64,000 bases of DNA, taken from assembly GCF_014643735.1 (NCBI RefSeq), contig NZ_BMKA01000002.1:1054001-1118000 (forward strand), read 5' to 3'. Shown here piece after piece: positions 8,712 through 18,198 of this stretch (position 1 is the stretch's first letter; each line of letters opens with the position of its first letter). Origin of the DNA: Neptunicoccus cionae. GTDB lineage: Bacteria > Pseudomonadota > Alphaproteobacteria > Rhodobacterales > Rhodobacteraceae. The notes under the pieces are model-generated. The model saw nothing but the letters and a program-made list of their open reading frames with translations. It did no database searches and was not told the DNA's origin. The position numbers were made by a program, and so were the translations under genes.

Positions 8712-9788
8712 ATGCCGTTTTCTGTAACACTGGATGAGAAAATCGCACGCGCCCGTGCCGATCTGCGTATGGGAGTGCCCGTTGTTCTGCGCGAAGGCGC
8801 GGCGCGGGTTGTTGTGGCTGCTATTGAAACGCTCAGTTCTGACCGGCTTGCCCAGATGCGCGATGTGGGCGATGTGCTTCATATTGCGATCACGAACCGG
8901 CGGGCCGAAACCCTGTCTGCCCCTGCCTATGACGGCGATCTGGTGCGAATCGCGGTGCCGTTTGATGCCCCTGCAACCTGGGTTCACGCGATGGCTGACC
9001 CCTCGCTCGATCTGGTGATGCCGATGAAGGGGCCGTTCCTGTACCTGCGGGATGGCTCTGCGCTGGTGGATCGCACGATCATCCGTCTGTGCAAGACCGC
9101 GGGCCTGCTTCCCGGTGCGATCCTTGCCCCCGTAGCGGCAGAGCCTGAGGGGTTGCTGGTGCTCGACGTGGCCGAGATTGCGGCGAGTGCGGCGCTGCGT
9201 ATGCCGCTGGATCAGATTGCCCATGCCCGTGTGCCCCTGCACGTTTCCCAGAAGTCGCGGGTCCACGTCTATCGCAAGCGGGACGGCGGCGAGGAACATT
9301 ACGCTATCGAAGTGGGCCAACCAGCACGGGACAAACCTGTGCTGTCACGGCTTCATTCGGCGTGTTTTACCGGTGACGTTATAGGCTCTCTCAAATGCGA
9401 TTGCGGGCCGCAGTTGCAGGCCGCACTGGCGCAAATCGGGATCGAGGGCGAGGGCGTCTTGCTATACCTCAATCAGGAAGGGCGCGGGATCGGGCTGGCC
9501 AATAAGATGCGGGCTTATTCTTTGCAAGATCAGGGGTTTGACACGGTAGAGGCCAATCACCGTCTGGGGTTTGAGGATGACGAGCGTGATTTCAGGCTTG
9601 GCGCGGAAATCCTGCAAAGCCTCGGCTTTGAATCGACCCGCTTGATGACAAACAATCCGGCCAAAGTTGCGCGGATGGAAGAAGCTGGTATCGCGGTGGC
9701 CGAACGGGTGCCTTTGCAAGTGGGCCGCACGGCGCAGAATACCGGATACCTTGATACCAAAGCAAAAAAGAGCGGGCATTTACTATGA
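8712..9788 (+). CDS. ribA: GTP cyclohydrolase II with a degenerate RibB-like N-terminal domain
   Basis: A 358-residue protein. From about residue 185 it is a normal GTP cyclohydrolase II: zinc cysteines in ACFTGDVIGSLKCDCG and the nucleotide loop LNQEGRGIGLANKM. This enzyme opens GTP to the first pyrimidine of riboflavin synthesis. The first 180 residues align in outline with DHBP synthase (for example RLCKTAGLLPGAILAP near residues 124-139) but lack the acidic DDE, REN and EGD residues and the HTEA motif, so RibB activity is probably lost. I start at 8712, with AGGA six bases upstream; 8664 is the alternative. It overlaps the L,D-transpeptidase gene by four bases. Confidence 0.88.
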   Translation: MPFSVTLDEKIARARADLRMGVPVVLREGAARVVVAAIETLSSDRLAQMRDVGDVLHIAITNRRAETLSAPAYDGDLVRIAVPFDAPATWVHAMADPSLDLVMPMKGPFLYLRDGSALVDRTIIRLCKTAGLLPGAILAPVAAEPEGLLVLDVAEIAASAALRMPLDQIAHARVPLHVSQKSRVHVYRKRDGGEEHYAIEVGQPARDKPVLSRLHSACFTGDVIGSLKCDCGPQLQAALAQIGIEGEGVLLYLNQEGRGIGLANKMRAYSLQDQGFDTVEANHRLGFEDDERDFRLGAEILQSLGFESTRLMTNNPAKVARMEEAGIAVAERVPLQVGRTAQNTGYLDTKAKKSGHLL

Positions 9789-10294
9789 GAGCCGGTTTCG
9801 ACGATCTGATTGTGACAAAATGGGGCGCGCGGTTTCAGGGGCGCCGTTATTGCTGTGCGATCGGACGCGGTGGGATCGGTGTGAAACAGGGCGAAGGCGA
9901 CGGGATCACACCGCTTGGAACCTATCAACTGGGCGGCGTTGGGTATCGCAGTGATCGCGTCAGCTTTGACGCGCCTGCGCTTGATTGCTGGCCAATCCAT
10001 CTGGCGGATATCTGGTCTGACGATCCCAAGGATCCGGACTATAACCAAAAGGTACAGGCGCGCAATTATCGGTTCAGCCATGAAAGACTGCGCCGTGCCG
10101 ATCCGCTTTACGATATCTTTGCAATTGTGGATTATAACTGGCCCGAAGCGGAATCCGGTGCGGGCAGCGCGATTTTCCTGCACAAATGGCGCAAGCCGCG
10201 TCACCCTACGGAAGGCTGCATCGCTTTTGATGAAATTGATCTGGTAGAGATCCTGTCAGGCTGGACCGATAGCTCCCGGCTGATCATCCGATAG
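9785..10294 (+). CDS. L,D-transpeptidase family (YkuD fold) protein
   Basis: A 169-residue protein with the YkuD signature near its end: FLHKWRKPRHPTEGCIAF, where the histidine and the cysteine of HPTEGC form the catalytic site. YkuD enzymes form 3-3 peptidoglycan crosslinks or attach lipoproteins. No signal peptide is visible, and members of this short group are often annotated only as L,D-transpeptidase family. It starts inside the ribA stop (ATGA overlap), so it is translated with ribA; the link between the two jobs is unexplained. It is convergent with the YggS gene, 15 bases apart. Confidence 0.8.
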   Translation: MRAGFDDLIVTKWGARFQGRRYCCAIGRGGIGVKQGEGDGITPLGTYQLGGVGYRSDRVSFDAPALDCWPIHLADIWSDDPKDPDYNQKVQARNYRFSHERLRRADPLYDIFAIVDYNWPEAESGAGSAIFLHKWRKPRHPTEGCIAFDEIDLVEILSGWTDSSRLIIR

Positions 10295-10309
10295 GGTCAG
10301 ACCACCGGA

Positions 10310-10966
10310 TCAGACTTCGTAGGCCCGTTCCCCAAAGATCGCAGAACCGACACGCACGTGGGTCGCACCAAGCGCCACAGCCCGTTCAAAATCGCTGCTC
10401 ATCCCCATCGACAGACCAGATAGGCCGTTCCGCTCGGCAATTTTACGAAGCAGGGAAAAATGCAGGGCCGGTTCTTCGTCAACGGGCGGGATCACCATCA
10501 AACCATTGATGACCAGATCCATCGCGCGACATTCCGCGATGAAAGAATCCGCTTCAGCGGGCAGGACGCCAGCCTTTTGCGGTTCTTCACCGGTATTCAC
10601 TTGGATAAACAGCTCGGGTGATTTGCCCTGCGCCTGAATTTCGCTGGCGATCTTGCGGGCAAGCTTGGCACGGTCCAGCGTGTGGATTGCGTCAAACAAT
10701 TCCACCGCAGGCTTGACCTTGTTGCTTTGCAGCGGGCCGATCAGATGAACCTCTACAGGACCAAACTCCTCGCGAAAACTTGGCCATTTGCCTTGGGCTT
10801 CCTGCACTTTGTTTTCCCCGAACACACGATGGCCGGTTTCCAGTACGGAACGCACCCTTTCATCGGGTTGAACCTTGGAAACGGCAATCAAACGGGTGCT
10901 GCCGGCGGGGCGGTTCGCCTCGGCTTTGGCTGCGGTGATGCGGGATGTGATATCTGAAAGGGACAT
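10310..10966 (-). CDS. YggS/PLPBP-type pyridoxal phosphate homeostasis protein
   Basis: A 218-residue single-barrel PLP protein of the YggS/PROSC family. The PLP lysine is in TRLIAVSKVQPDE (about residue 32). Other family segments are GENKVQEAQGKW, HLIGPLQSNKVK, LSMGMSSDFE and VRVGSAIFGER. These proteins bind PLP without a known catalytic reaction and balance B6 vitamers and amino acid pools. I start at 10966, the MSLSDIT methionine, because the residues before it are not family-like. Gene length is normal. Confidence 0.9.
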   Translation of the reverse strand: MSLSDITSRITAAKAEANRPAGSTRLIAVSKVQPDERVRSVLETGHRVFGENKVQEAQGKWPSFREEFGPVEVHLIGPLQSNKVKPAVELFDAIHTLDRAKLARKIASEIQAQGKSPELFIQVNTGEEPQKAGVLPAEADSFIAECRAMDLVINGLMVIPPVDEEPALHFSLLRKIAERNGLSGLSMGMSSDFERAVALGATHVRVGSAIFGERAYEV

Positions 10967-11005
10967 GGCGAATGAATGCCTGTCTGCTTTGATTTGGGCA
11001 AGCCC

Positions 11006-11040
11006 AAAAAGAGAAAGAGCAGACCCGATGGGCCTACTCT
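11006..11040 (-). terminator. Terminator of the first porin gene
   Basis: Minus strand: an 11-base-pair imperfect stem between 11040 and 11016 (AGAGTAGGCCC, loop ATC, GGGTCTGCTCT) followed by a T-rich tail over 11015-11006. It closely resembles the terminator of the second porin at 12251-12281, so the duplication seems to have included the downstream region. Confidence 0.75.
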
Positions 11041-11067
11041 TCCTGTGCACCTAATATTCAGCCTAAC

Positions 11068-12018
11068 TTAGAAGGCAAAGCGAACGCCGAGGTCCGCCAT
11101 TGTTTCTTCTGTGTAGTCGCGGGAGATACCGCCAGCCAAAACTGCGCCACCCAGGGAGTGGGTGAAGCCGATGCCGTACTCTGTTTCGTCGCCAGTTGCG
11201 CCGATACCTGCGGAACCAAATGAGTCTTCGTCTGTGTGTGCAACGAAGGCAGTCACAGTTGTCGCGTCAAAGGCGTAAGAACCGGACAGAACTGCTTTGG
11301 AACCAACGTTCTCCAGATCGGAGTAGTTCACGTTCACAGCGAAGTCAGCAATCTGGCCGCCAGCGGAAAGCGACCACATGTCCAGTTCGCCTGCAGCTGT
11401 TGTCGCGTTGTTTGCGTTTTTCGCGTAACCCGCAGCAACAGTCCAGTCTCCGAAGTTGTAGGATGCTGCGATTGCATCTTCGGAACCGTTGGACAGGTGG
11501 TCGCCTGTTGAGTCAGTGGACACGGACAAGCCAAAGCCGCCAACATTGTAGTCCAAACGGACAACATCACCAGCGTTCCCGCGGGAAGAGTATGTGTTCA
11601 GCAGGGATTGGAACGTACCGATGTTGAAGGAGTTGTCCGCGTCGTGCAGACCAGTCAGACCAACGGTGCCGTCAAAGTAAGCGATGCGGTTAACAAGCGC
11701 GCCATCAGTGTTACCAACTGTGATGCGGAACATGTCGTTGCCCATCCAGATGTTGGCGGAACCAACAGCACCGGAAGTGTCGCCTTCATCGGAACGCAGA
11801 CGGATACGGCCACCGAATTCCAGACCAGTGTCTGTGGCGCCTGTACCGTCGATGTTAACGGTCATACGACGTTCGATTTTTGTTTTTGACTGACCGGCAG
11901 CATCGCGGGAGCTGTCGTATACGATACCGAAACGGCCAGAGCCGGACAGTGTTACGTCAGCGGCAGCGGCGGAAGCCGAAGCAACAATCGCTGTCGTTGC
12001 AAGGAGAACTTTTTTCAT
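11068..12018 (-). CDS. Outer-membrane porin, copy 1
   Basis: A 316-residue precursor. It has a signal peptide (MKKVLLATTAIVASASAAAA) and a mature chain of alternating beta strands starting DVTLSGSGRFGIVYDS, ending in GVRFAF with the C-terminal phenylalanine read by the BAM machinery. This is the alphaproteobacterial general porin type that lets small hydrophilic solutes through the outer membrane. The start at 12018 is set by the signal peptide; the longer frame to 12054 adds non-signal residues. It has its own terminator and is followed upstream by a second, clearly related copy. Confidence 0.9.
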   Translation of the reverse strand: MKKVLLATTAIVASASAAAADVTLSGSGRFGIVYDSSRDAAGQSKTKIERRMTVNIDGTGATDTGLEFGGRIRLRSDEGDTSGAVGSANIWMGNDMFRITVGNTDGALVNRIAYFDGTVGLTGLHDADNSFNIGTFQSLLNTYSSRGNAGDVVRLDYNVGGFGLSVSTDSTGDHLSNGSEDAIAASYNFGDWTVAAGYAKNANNATTAAGELDMWSLSAGGQIADFAVNVNYSDLENVGSKAVLSGSYAFDATTVTAFVAHTDEDSFGSAGIGATGDETEYGIGFTHSLGGAVLAGGISRDYTEETMADLGVRFAF

Positions 12019-12150
12019 TTTGTTTCTCTTTTGGTAGTGGGAGGAATGGCGCAAGCGCCAAGGGGAGGAAGCAGCAAGCAGCTGCCAGCCTCACGGATAC
12101 CTAAAGTATCCACTAGGCGGAAGGTTGTTTTCGACAAATTTCGTTGGGTA

Positions 12151-12179
12151 ATTATCACAAGGGTGTGAGGTGCTTGAAT
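12151..12179 (-). promoter_or_regulatory. Possible promoter of porin copy 1
   Basis: On the minus strand a GATAAT -10 box (12156-12151) is preceded by TGT, giving an extended -10, and by a weak TTCAAG/ATTCAA -35 at 16-17 bases. It sits about 133 bases before the porin start, leaving a long untranslated leader. Only the -10 is a good match, so this is tentative. The rest of the 287-base gap between the two porins holds the terminator of copy 2 and nothing else I can identify. Confidence 0.3.
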
Positions 12180-12250
12180 TTAAGCAATAACAACAACATG
12201 GCGCCAGTGCGGTTCCGAGCCCTGCTTTTAAGGTACAGGCGAATACGCAC

Positions 12251-12281
12251 AAAAAAAAGAGCAGACCCGAAGGCCTGCTCT
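12251..12281 (-). terminator. Terminator of the second porin gene
   Basis: Minus strand: stem AGAGCAGGCC / GGTCTGCTCT (12281-12258) closed by a TTCG-type loop with one U-G wobble, followed by a run of T to 12251. It lies 25 bases after the stop of porin copy 2. Confidence 0.85.
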
Positions 12282-12305
12282 TCTCGAAACTTCTTCTAAG
12301 AAAAC

Positions 12306-13259
12306 TTAGAAGTTGAAGCGAACACCCAGGTCAGCCATTGTTTCGTCTGTGTAGTTGCGGGAGATACCGCCAGCCAGAACTGCGCCACCCAGGGAGTGGG
12401 TGAAGCCGATGCCGTATTCGGTTTCTTCGCCAGCAGCGCCGATACCTGCGGAACCAACAGTGTCTTCATCTGTGTGTGCAACGAATGCAGCTACAGTTGT
12501 TTGACCGAAGTCATATTCACCGTTCAGAACAACTTTGGAAGCTACGTCTTCCAGATCGGAGTACTGAATGCCAACACCGAAGTCACCGATGTTACCAGCA
12601 GCGGACAGGGAGAACATGTCACGCTCGGTTGCGCTTACAGCAGAGTTGTTTGCGTTTTTAGCGAAACCAGCAGCAACGTTCCAGTCACCGAAGTTGTAGG
12701 AGATAGCGATGCCATCCTCAGAGCCGTTGGACAGGTGGTCGCCTGTGGAGTCGGAAGACAGGGATACGCCGAAGCCGCCTACGTTGAAGTCCAGACGCAC
12801 AACATCGCCAGCGTTACCGCGGGAAGAGTATGTGTTCAGGATGAAGCGGGAAGCGCTACCCATGTTGAAGGATACGTTTGCCCAGTGCAGACCTGTCAGG
12901 CCGATGGAACCTTGGAAGTAACCGATACGGTTAACCAGAGCGCCTTCAGTGTTGCCCACTGTGATGCGGAACATGTCGTTGCCCATCCACACGTTTGCGG
13001 AAGCAGCAGAGGAAGCAGCGTCACCCTCGTCGGAACGCAGACGGATGCGACCACCGAAGTCCAGACCTGTGTCTGTGGAGCCTGTGCCATCAACGTTGAT
13101 GGTCATACGCTTTTCGATTTTGGTTTTGGACTGGCCAGCGCCGTCCAGTGCGGAGTTGTATACAATGCCGAAGCGGCCGGAACCGGACAGCGTTACGTCA
13201 GCAGCGGCCATGCCGCCTGTTGCGATAAGTGCTGTGGTTGCAAAGAGAACTTTTTTCAT
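12306..13259 (-). CDS. Outer-membrane porin, copy 2
   Basis: A 317-residue precursor, colinear with the porin at 11068-12018 over its whole length. It has signal peptide MKKVLFATTALIATGGMAAA, mature start DVTLSGSGRFGIVYNS and C-terminal GVRFNF. Differences cluster in the segments that would form loops, for example around residues 105-120 and 175-215, as expected for porin paralogs under diversifying selection. The start is fixed by the signal peptide with GAGGG upstream. Its 275-base upstream region is shared with the divergent DUF3576 gene. Confidence 0.9.
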   Translation of the reverse strand: MKKVLFATTALIATGGMAAADVTLSGSGRFGIVYNSALDGAGQSKTKIEKRMTINVDGTGSTDTGLDFGGRIRLRSDEGDAASSAASANVWMGNDMFRITVGNTEGALVNRIGYFQGSIGLTGLHWANVSFNMGSASRFILNTYSSRGNAGDVVRLDFNVGGFGVSLSSDSTGDHLSNGSEDGIAISYNFGDWNVAAGFAKNANNSAVSATERDMFSLSAAGNIGDFGVGIQYSDLEDVASKVVLNGEYDFGQTTVAAFVAHTDEDTVGSAGIGAAGEETEYGIGFTHSLGGAVLAGGISRNYTDETMADLGVRFNF

Positions 13260-13462
13260 AGTTTTCCCTCGTTAGGTTAAAAGGTGCACCTCTATCCGAG
13301 GTATCCGGAAAGAGTGTGTATGCTTTTCACTCTCCGGGCCCCGAATATCAAGCGTCTGTGCTGCGGGCAGGATGATAAGCCTGAAGTTGGTGCAATGATG
13401 CCACAGTCGTTTTCCACCCCTTGAAGCTTCCTTATATATAACAGTCCGTTCCCCCGTGCGCA

Positions 13463-13484
13463 GAATAAGAACTTGTTCGTATTC
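13463..13484. promoter_or_regulatory. 22-base palindrome, candidate operator between porin and DUF3576 gene
   Basis: Two 10-base arms, GAATAAGAAC and GTTCGTATTC, form an inverted repeat with one mismatch around a central TT. It is about 50 bases before the DUF3576 start and about 205 bases before the porin start, in the space shared by two divergent genes. There is no T run, so it is not a terminator. The size suits a dimeric repressor site. The regulator is unknown. Confidence 0.4.
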
Positions 13485-13534
13485 GCAAGGAACGGTACAT
13501 GAAAGAAACAGCTGTAAAGCTTGGGGCGTAGAGC

Positions 13535-14071
13535 ATGATGAATTATGGTTTCAAAGCAGGTCTGATCGCGATTGTAAGCGGCGCACTTGTTGGATGTGGC
13601 AGTTTCGGTAACTCGGGACGCAGCAGTGGCGGCTTTTTAAACCGGCCTGTCGCAGTGACACCGGACCCGTCCCGCGAGGATCCGTCCTCCGGCGCGATGG
13701 AACGGGCTTTGGGCGAAGCTGGTGGCGATACGGTCTCTATTTTTGACGCGCTACGCTCTCCTGATGAAAATACCAACGTCCGTGTGAATAAATACCTTTG
13801 GAGTGCGGCTCTCGAAACGCTGAGCTTCTTGCCGGTCGAATCGGCTGATCCCTTTACGGGTGTGCTGGTTATGGGCTGGGGCCGTGCGCCCGGCAGCGCC
13901 CGCCAGTACCGCGCGACTGTATTGGTGCAGGATCCTGCCCTTGATGCCCGGTCCCTGAAACTGTCGATCCAGACCCGTAACGGTCCGGCCAGTGCGGAAA
14001 CCGTGCGCCGTGTGGAAGATGCTATCCTGACCCGCGCCCGTCAGTTGCGCGTGCGCGATAAAAACCTATAA
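13535..14071 (+). CDS. DUF3576 family lipoprotein
   Basis: A 178-residue predicted lipoprotein. The signal segment is followed by a lipobox-like LVGCGS (cysteine about residue 22), then a low-complexity linker and a globular domain with NKYLWSAALETL and SADPFTGVLVMGWG, which match the alphaproteobacterial DUF3576 family. Function is unknown; an outer-membrane or periplasmic anchor is inferred from the lipobox. It is followed by a terminator and then leuS, lptE and holA. DUF3576 next to leuS and lptE hints at an envelope-assembly role, but nothing shows it directly. Confidence 0.85.
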   Translation: MMNYGFKAGLIAIVSGALVGCGSFGNSGRSSGGFLNRPVAVTPDPSREDPSSGAMERALGEAGGDTVSIFDALRSPDENTNVRVNKYLWSAALETLSFLPVESADPFTGVLVMGWGRAPGSARQYRATVLVQDPALDARSLKLSIQTRNGPASAETVRRVEDAILTRARQLRVRDKNL

Positions 14072-14102
14072 CGCGGGTGATACCGCCCGTTGAAGTTAAT
14101 GA

Positions 14103-14127
14103 CGCCGGGCTGATTGTCCGGCGTTTT
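14103..14127 (+). terminator. Short terminator after the DUF3576 gene
   Basis: A six-base-pair GC stem (CGCCGG 14103-14108, CCGGCG 14118-14123) is followed by TTTT. It is only 20 bases before the leuS start. Being short, it may attenuate rather than fully stop transcription into leuS. Confidence 0.55.
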
Positions 14128-14146
14128 GCTGTGTAAGGAAGAAAAC

Positions 14147-16684
14147 ATGTCTCGTTATAATGCCCGTGTTGTGGAACCGAAGTGGCAACAAGCCTGGGAC
14201 GACGCATCCGTGTTCAAAGCAGAACGCGATGAGTCCCGCGCGAAGTATTATGTGCTGGAGATGTTTCCTTACCCGTCAGGCCGCATCCATATGGGCCACG
14301 TGCGCAACTATACTATGGGCGACGTGGTCGCGCGCTATAAAGCGGTAAACGGATTCAACGTCTTGCATCCGATGGGCTGGGACGCTTTCGGCCTGCCTGC
14401 GGAAAATGCCGCGATGGAAAAAGGTGTGCATCCAGGCGAGTGGACCTATCAGAACATCGCCGATATGCGCGAACAATTGAAGCCGATGGGCCTTTCGATT
14501 GACTGGTCCCGCGAACTCGCCACCTGTGATCCGGAATATTATGGACAGCAGCAGGCCATGTTCATCGACATGATGGATAAAGGGCTGGTCTACCGTAAAA
14601 AGGCGGTGGTGAACTGGGATCCGGTGGATATGACGGTTTTGGCCAACGAACAGGTTGAAGCAGGGCGCGGCTGGCGCTCCGGTGCGCTGGTGGAGCGCAA
14701 GGAACTGACACAGTGGTTCTTTAAGATCAGCGCATTCTCCGAAGATCTGCTGAGCGCGATTGATAAACTTGACGGTTGGCCGGATAAGGTTCGCCTGATG
14801 CAGCAGAACTGGATCGGCAAGTCCCGCGGGCTGGAGTTTTCGTTTGAACGTGTGGACGGCGGGGAAAAGATCGAGGTCTACACCACGCGGCCAGACACGC
14901 TGAACGGTGCGTCCTTTGTCGGCGTTTCGCCGGATCATCCGATTGCCAAGCAGCTAGAGGCGGAAAACGCCGATGTGGCGGCGTTTGTTGCAGAATGCCG
15001 CAAGGGTGGCACCACGGAAGAGGCTATCGAAACCGCGCCGAAGCTGGGAATGGACACGGGCATCCGCGTCAAACATCCGATCTATGAAGACCGCGAACTG
15101 CCGGTCTGGATCGCCAACTTCATCCTGATGGACTATGGAACGGGCGCGATTTTCGGCTGTCCGGCCCATGACCAGCGAGATTTGGATTTCTGCCGCAAAT
15201 ATGACCTGCCCGTGATCGACACCTTCTTTGCGCTGGATGACGAAACCCCTGTCGCCAAAGATGCTTTCGTTCCGCCAAAGACAGAGAAAGTGAAATGGGT
15301 CGACCATTTCGCCGGTTTGGACGCGGCTACCGGACAAGAGGCCATAGACGCCACCATCGCCTACATTGAAAAAGAAGGCTGGGGCAAAGGTACCACGAAT
15401 TACCGCCTGCGGGACTGGGGCGCGTCGCGTCAGCGGTTCTGGGGCTGCCCGATTCCTGTGGTGCATTGTGAAAAATGTGGTGTGGTGCCCGAAAAGAAAG
15501 AGAACCTGCCGGTTGAACTGCCAAAGGACGCGACATTCGATCGTCCGGGAAATCCGCTGAACTGGCACCCCACATGGCGCGATGTGCCCTGTCCAGAATG
15601 TGGTGCGCCTGCGCAGCGCGAAACCGACACAATGGATACCTTTGTGGATTCAAGCTGGTATTTCGCCCGTTTCACAGCCCCCCGCGCCGATACACCTACC
15701 GTAGATGCGGATCTGTCCTACTGGATGAATGTGGACCAGTATATCGGCGGTGTGGAACACGCGATTCTGCACCTGCTTTATGCACGCTTCTTTGCGCGGG
15801 CGATGAATCTGACCGGCCATATGCCCGACAGCGCAACCGAACCGTTTAACGCTTTGTTTACGCAAGGCATGGTATGTCATGAAACTTACAAAGACCCTGA
15901 CGGCAAGTGGCTCAATCCGGATGACATCAAACCGGTTAAAGGCGGCTATGAAACACAAGACGGGCGGCCTGTGACCGTTGGACCGTCTATCAAGATGTCC
16001 AAGTCTAAGAAAAACGTGGTCGATCCGGAAGATATTATCGATCAATACGGCGCGGATACCGCCCGCTGGTTCGTGATGTCTGACAGCCCGCCCGAGCGGG
16101 ATGTGGAATGGACAGCCTCCGGCGCAGAGGCCGCTTGGAAACATCTGCAACGGGTTTGGCGGCTTGCGGATGAACTGGAAACAGCGGATGCCGAAGGGTC
16201 GGATGCGGATAATCTCGCATTGGACAAAGCCTGCCACCGCGCCATTGACGAAGTGACCAAGGGGATTGAAGGTTTTGCCTTCAATAAATCCGTGGCCAAA
16301 CTTTACGAGCTTACCAATGCTCTGGCGAAATCCAAGGCGGATAAGGCGACGCGCAGTCGTGTGCTGAAGGTCATGGCGCAACTGATGCAACCGATGACCC
16401 CGCATCTGGCTGAGGAACTTTGGGCGCATCTGGGCGGCGAAGGTCTGGTGGCACAGGCGGATTGGCCGAAAGCCGACCCTGCGATGCTGGTGGACGATGA
16501 CGTTACCTTGCCAATCCAGATCAATGGCAAACGGCGGGACGAAATCACTGTGCCGAAATCCATGCCGAAAGAAGAGGTTGAAAAACTGGTTCTGGCCAAC
16601 GAGACTGTGATCAAGATGCTGGACGGCGCAACGCCGAAAAAGCTGATCGTGGTTCCGGGGCGGATTGTGAATGTTGTTGTATAA
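14147..16684 (+). CDS. leuS: Leucyl-tRNA synthetase
   Basis: An 845-residue class I synthetase of full length. The HIGH-type motif is [15 protein letters not shown] (about residues 40-54), the KMSKS loop is [15 protein letters not shown] (about 619-633), the editing domain includes [12 protein letters not shown] and the catalytic core has [13 protein letters not shown]. It charges tRNA-Leu. I start at 14147, with AAGGAAG upstream; the in-frame codon at 14114 falls inside the terminator stem. The last 14 bases overlap lptE. Confidence 0.97.
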   Translation: MSRYNARVVEPKWQQAWDDASVFKAERDESRAKYYVLEMFPYPSGRIHMGHVRNYTMGDVVARYKAVNGFNVLHPMGWDAFGLPAENAAMEKGVHPGEWTYQNIADMREQLKPMGLSIDWSRELATCDPEYYGQQQAMFIDMMDKGLVYRKKAVVNWDPVDMTVLANEQVEAGRGWRSGALVERKELTQWFFKISAFSEDLLSAIDKLDGWPDKVRLMQQNWIGKSRGLEFSFERVDGGEKIEVYTTRPDTLNGASFVGVSPDHPIAKQLEAENADVAAFVAECRKGGTTEEAIETAPKLGMDTGIRVKHPIYEDRELPVWIANFILMDYGTGAIFGCPAHDQRDLDFCRKYDLPVIDTFFALDDETPVAKDAFVPPKTEKVKWVDHFAGLDAATGQEAIDATIAYIEKEGWGKGTTNYRLRDWGASRQRFWGCPIPVVHCEKCGVVPEKKENLPVELPKDATFDRPGNPLNWHPTWRDVPCPECGAPAQRETDTMDTFVDSSWYFARFTAPRADTPTVDADLSYWMNVDQYIGGVEHAILHLLYARFFARAMNLTGHMPDSATEPFNALFTQGMVCHETYKDPDGKWLNPDDIKPVKGGYETQDGRPVTVGPSIKMSKSKKNVVDPEDIIDQYGADTARWFVMSDSPPERDVEWTASGAEAAWKHLQRVWRLADELETADAEGSDADNLALDKACHRAIDEVTKGIEGFAFNKSVAKLYELTNALAKSKADKATRSRVLKVMAQLMQPMTPHLAEELWAHLGGEGLVAQADWPKADPAMLVDDDVTLPIQINGKRRDEITVPKSMPKEEVEKLVLANETVIKMLDGATPKKLIVVPGRIVNVVV

Positions 16685-17168
16685 CAGACGGATATTTCTG
16701 GCGCTCGCCCTTTCGGGCGGCGTCGCGGCCTGCGGTTTTGAACCTGTTTACCAACAGGGCACAACTGCGGCCAACCTGCGGGGCCAGATTGCGATTGATC
16801 TGGTTAAAGGGCGCAACGGGTTTGAATTGCGCCAACAGCTTGAGGACCGTTTGGGCTATGCCAGCGGCAACGCGCCTTATGTTCTAAGCTTTTCACTAGC
16901 GCTGAGCGAGAGCGCCCTTGCCGTGACCGAAGACGAAGGTACGACTCGCACCAGTCTGACAGGCACAGCGAAGTTCACCGTGCGGGACAGCGCGACACAA
17001 CAAGTCGTTTTTGAAGATAGCGTGAAGAACGTGACCTCCTATGGCTCGACCTCTGAAACCTATCCTTCCAGTGTGGCGGAGCGGGATGCGAATACCCGTC
17101 TGGCCAAGGCGCTGGCCAATCAGATCGCGCAACGCATTGCGATTACGTCGGACGGCTGGGCGGGATGA
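16671..17168 (+). CDS. lptE: LptE, LPS-assembly lipoprotein
   Basis: A 165-residue lipoprotein. Signal peptide [20 protein letters not shown] carries the lipobox cysteine, and GFEPVYQQG just after it is typical of alphaproteobacterial LptE. LptE plugs the LptD barrel that places LPS in the outer leaflet. It starts inside the 3' end of leuS and overlaps holA by four bases; leuS-lptE-holA is a conserved order in proteobacteria, which supports the call despite the low sequence conservation of LptE. Confidence 0.85.
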   Translation: MLLYNRRIFLALALSGGVAACGFEPVYQQGTTAANLRGQIAIDLVKGRNGFELRQQLEDRLGYASGNAPYVLSFSLALSESALAVTEDEGTTRTSLTGTAKFTVRDSATQQVVFEDSVKNVTSYGSTSETYPSSVAERDANTRLAKALANQIAQRIAITSDGWAG

Positions 17169-18187
17169 AACTGTCTGGTGCGCAGGCGTCAGCTTTCATC
17201 GCCAAACCCGAAGGTGCACGCGCGGGTATTCTGCTTTACGGTATGGATGCTATGCGGGTTTCTCTCAAGCGTCAGCAGCTTATCAAGGCGCTGGTCGGCC
17301 CGAGCGCGGAAGAAGAGATGCGGCTGGAGCGGATCAACGGTGCCGATCTGCGCAAGGAACCAGCTCGTGTGCTCGATGGCCTGAAAGCGCAGGGATTCTT
17401 TCCCGGCCCTCGTGTAGTGTTTATCGAAGGCGTGACCGATGGGCTAACGGACGTGATGGCCACGGCCTTGAAGGAATGGACTAAGGATGACGCCACCCTT
17501 GTGGCGACGGCTGGCAGCCTAAACGCCCGTTCCAAACTGCGCAAAGCCTTTGAAAGTGACCCGCGCTCTGTGGCGATTGGCATTTATGACGATCCACCGG
17601 GACGCGCAGATATTGAGCGGATGGCGAAAGAAGCCAACCTCGCGCAGCTGTCACAGTCTTCTATGGATGATCTGCTGACACTGGCCCGCACGCTTGATCC
17701 GGGTGAAATGGCGCAGACGATCGAAAAGCTGGGCCTTTATAAATTCCGCGACGACACCCCGATCACCGGTGATGATATTGACGCCTGCATGCCCGCCACA
17801 GCGGATGCGAACCTTGATGATGCGGTTCATGCTGCCGCCGAAGGGCGCAGCGGGGATGTGGTTCCAACGCTTAAACGGCTTGCCGGACAGGGCGTCAATC
17901 CAACGGCATTGTGCATCGCAGCCACCCGTCATTTCCGCACCCTTCACGCCGCCGCGACCCATCCCCAAGGCCCCGACACCGCCCTGTCCCGCGCCCGTCC
18001 GCCCGTATTTGGACCGCGCAAGGACCGTTTGGTGCGACAGGCCCAACGGTTGGGCGCCGCGCGATTGGAACGGGCGCTTGATGATCTGATGAACACCGAT
18101 CTGACGTTACGCTCTGCCAAGAAACCACCCGAGATGGCGCTGGTGGAACGGGCCTTTATTCGCATATCAATGTTAAGACGGTCTTAG
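17165..18187 (+). CDS. holA: DNA polymerase III delta subunit
   Basis: A 340-residue clamp-loader subunit. It has a RecA-like N-terminal domain with GILLYGMDAMRVSLKRQQLI, RINGADLRKEPARVLDGL and PGPRVVFIEGVTDG, and a helical C-terminal domain ending MALVERAFIRISMLR. Delta opens the beta clamp during clamp loading. No Walker A is expected or seen. It overlaps lptE by four bases. Confidence 0.9.
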   Translation: MKLSGAQASAFIAKPEGARAGILLYGMDAMRVSLKRQQLIKALVGPSAEEEMRLERINGADLRKEPARVLDGLKAQGFFPGPRVVFIEGVTDGLTDVMATALKEWTKDDATLVATAGSLNARSKLRKAFESDPRSVAIGIYDDPPGRADIERMAKEANLAQLSQSSMDDLLTLARTLDPGEMAQTIEKLGLYKFRDDTPITGDDIDACMPATADANLDDAVHAAAEGRSGDVVPTLKRLAGQGVNPTALCIAATRHFRTLHAAATHPQGPDTALSRARPPVFGPRKDRLVRQAQRLGAARLERALDDLMNTDLTLRSAKKPPEMALVERAFIRISMLRRS

Positions 18188-18198
18188 GGAGAGAACAG

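Noticed and set aside
12396-13280. A 294-codon plus-strand frame opposite the second porin, with many valine and cysteine residues
   Set aside because: Mirrors porin codon use; the porin has signal peptide, C-terminal phenylalanine and terminator.
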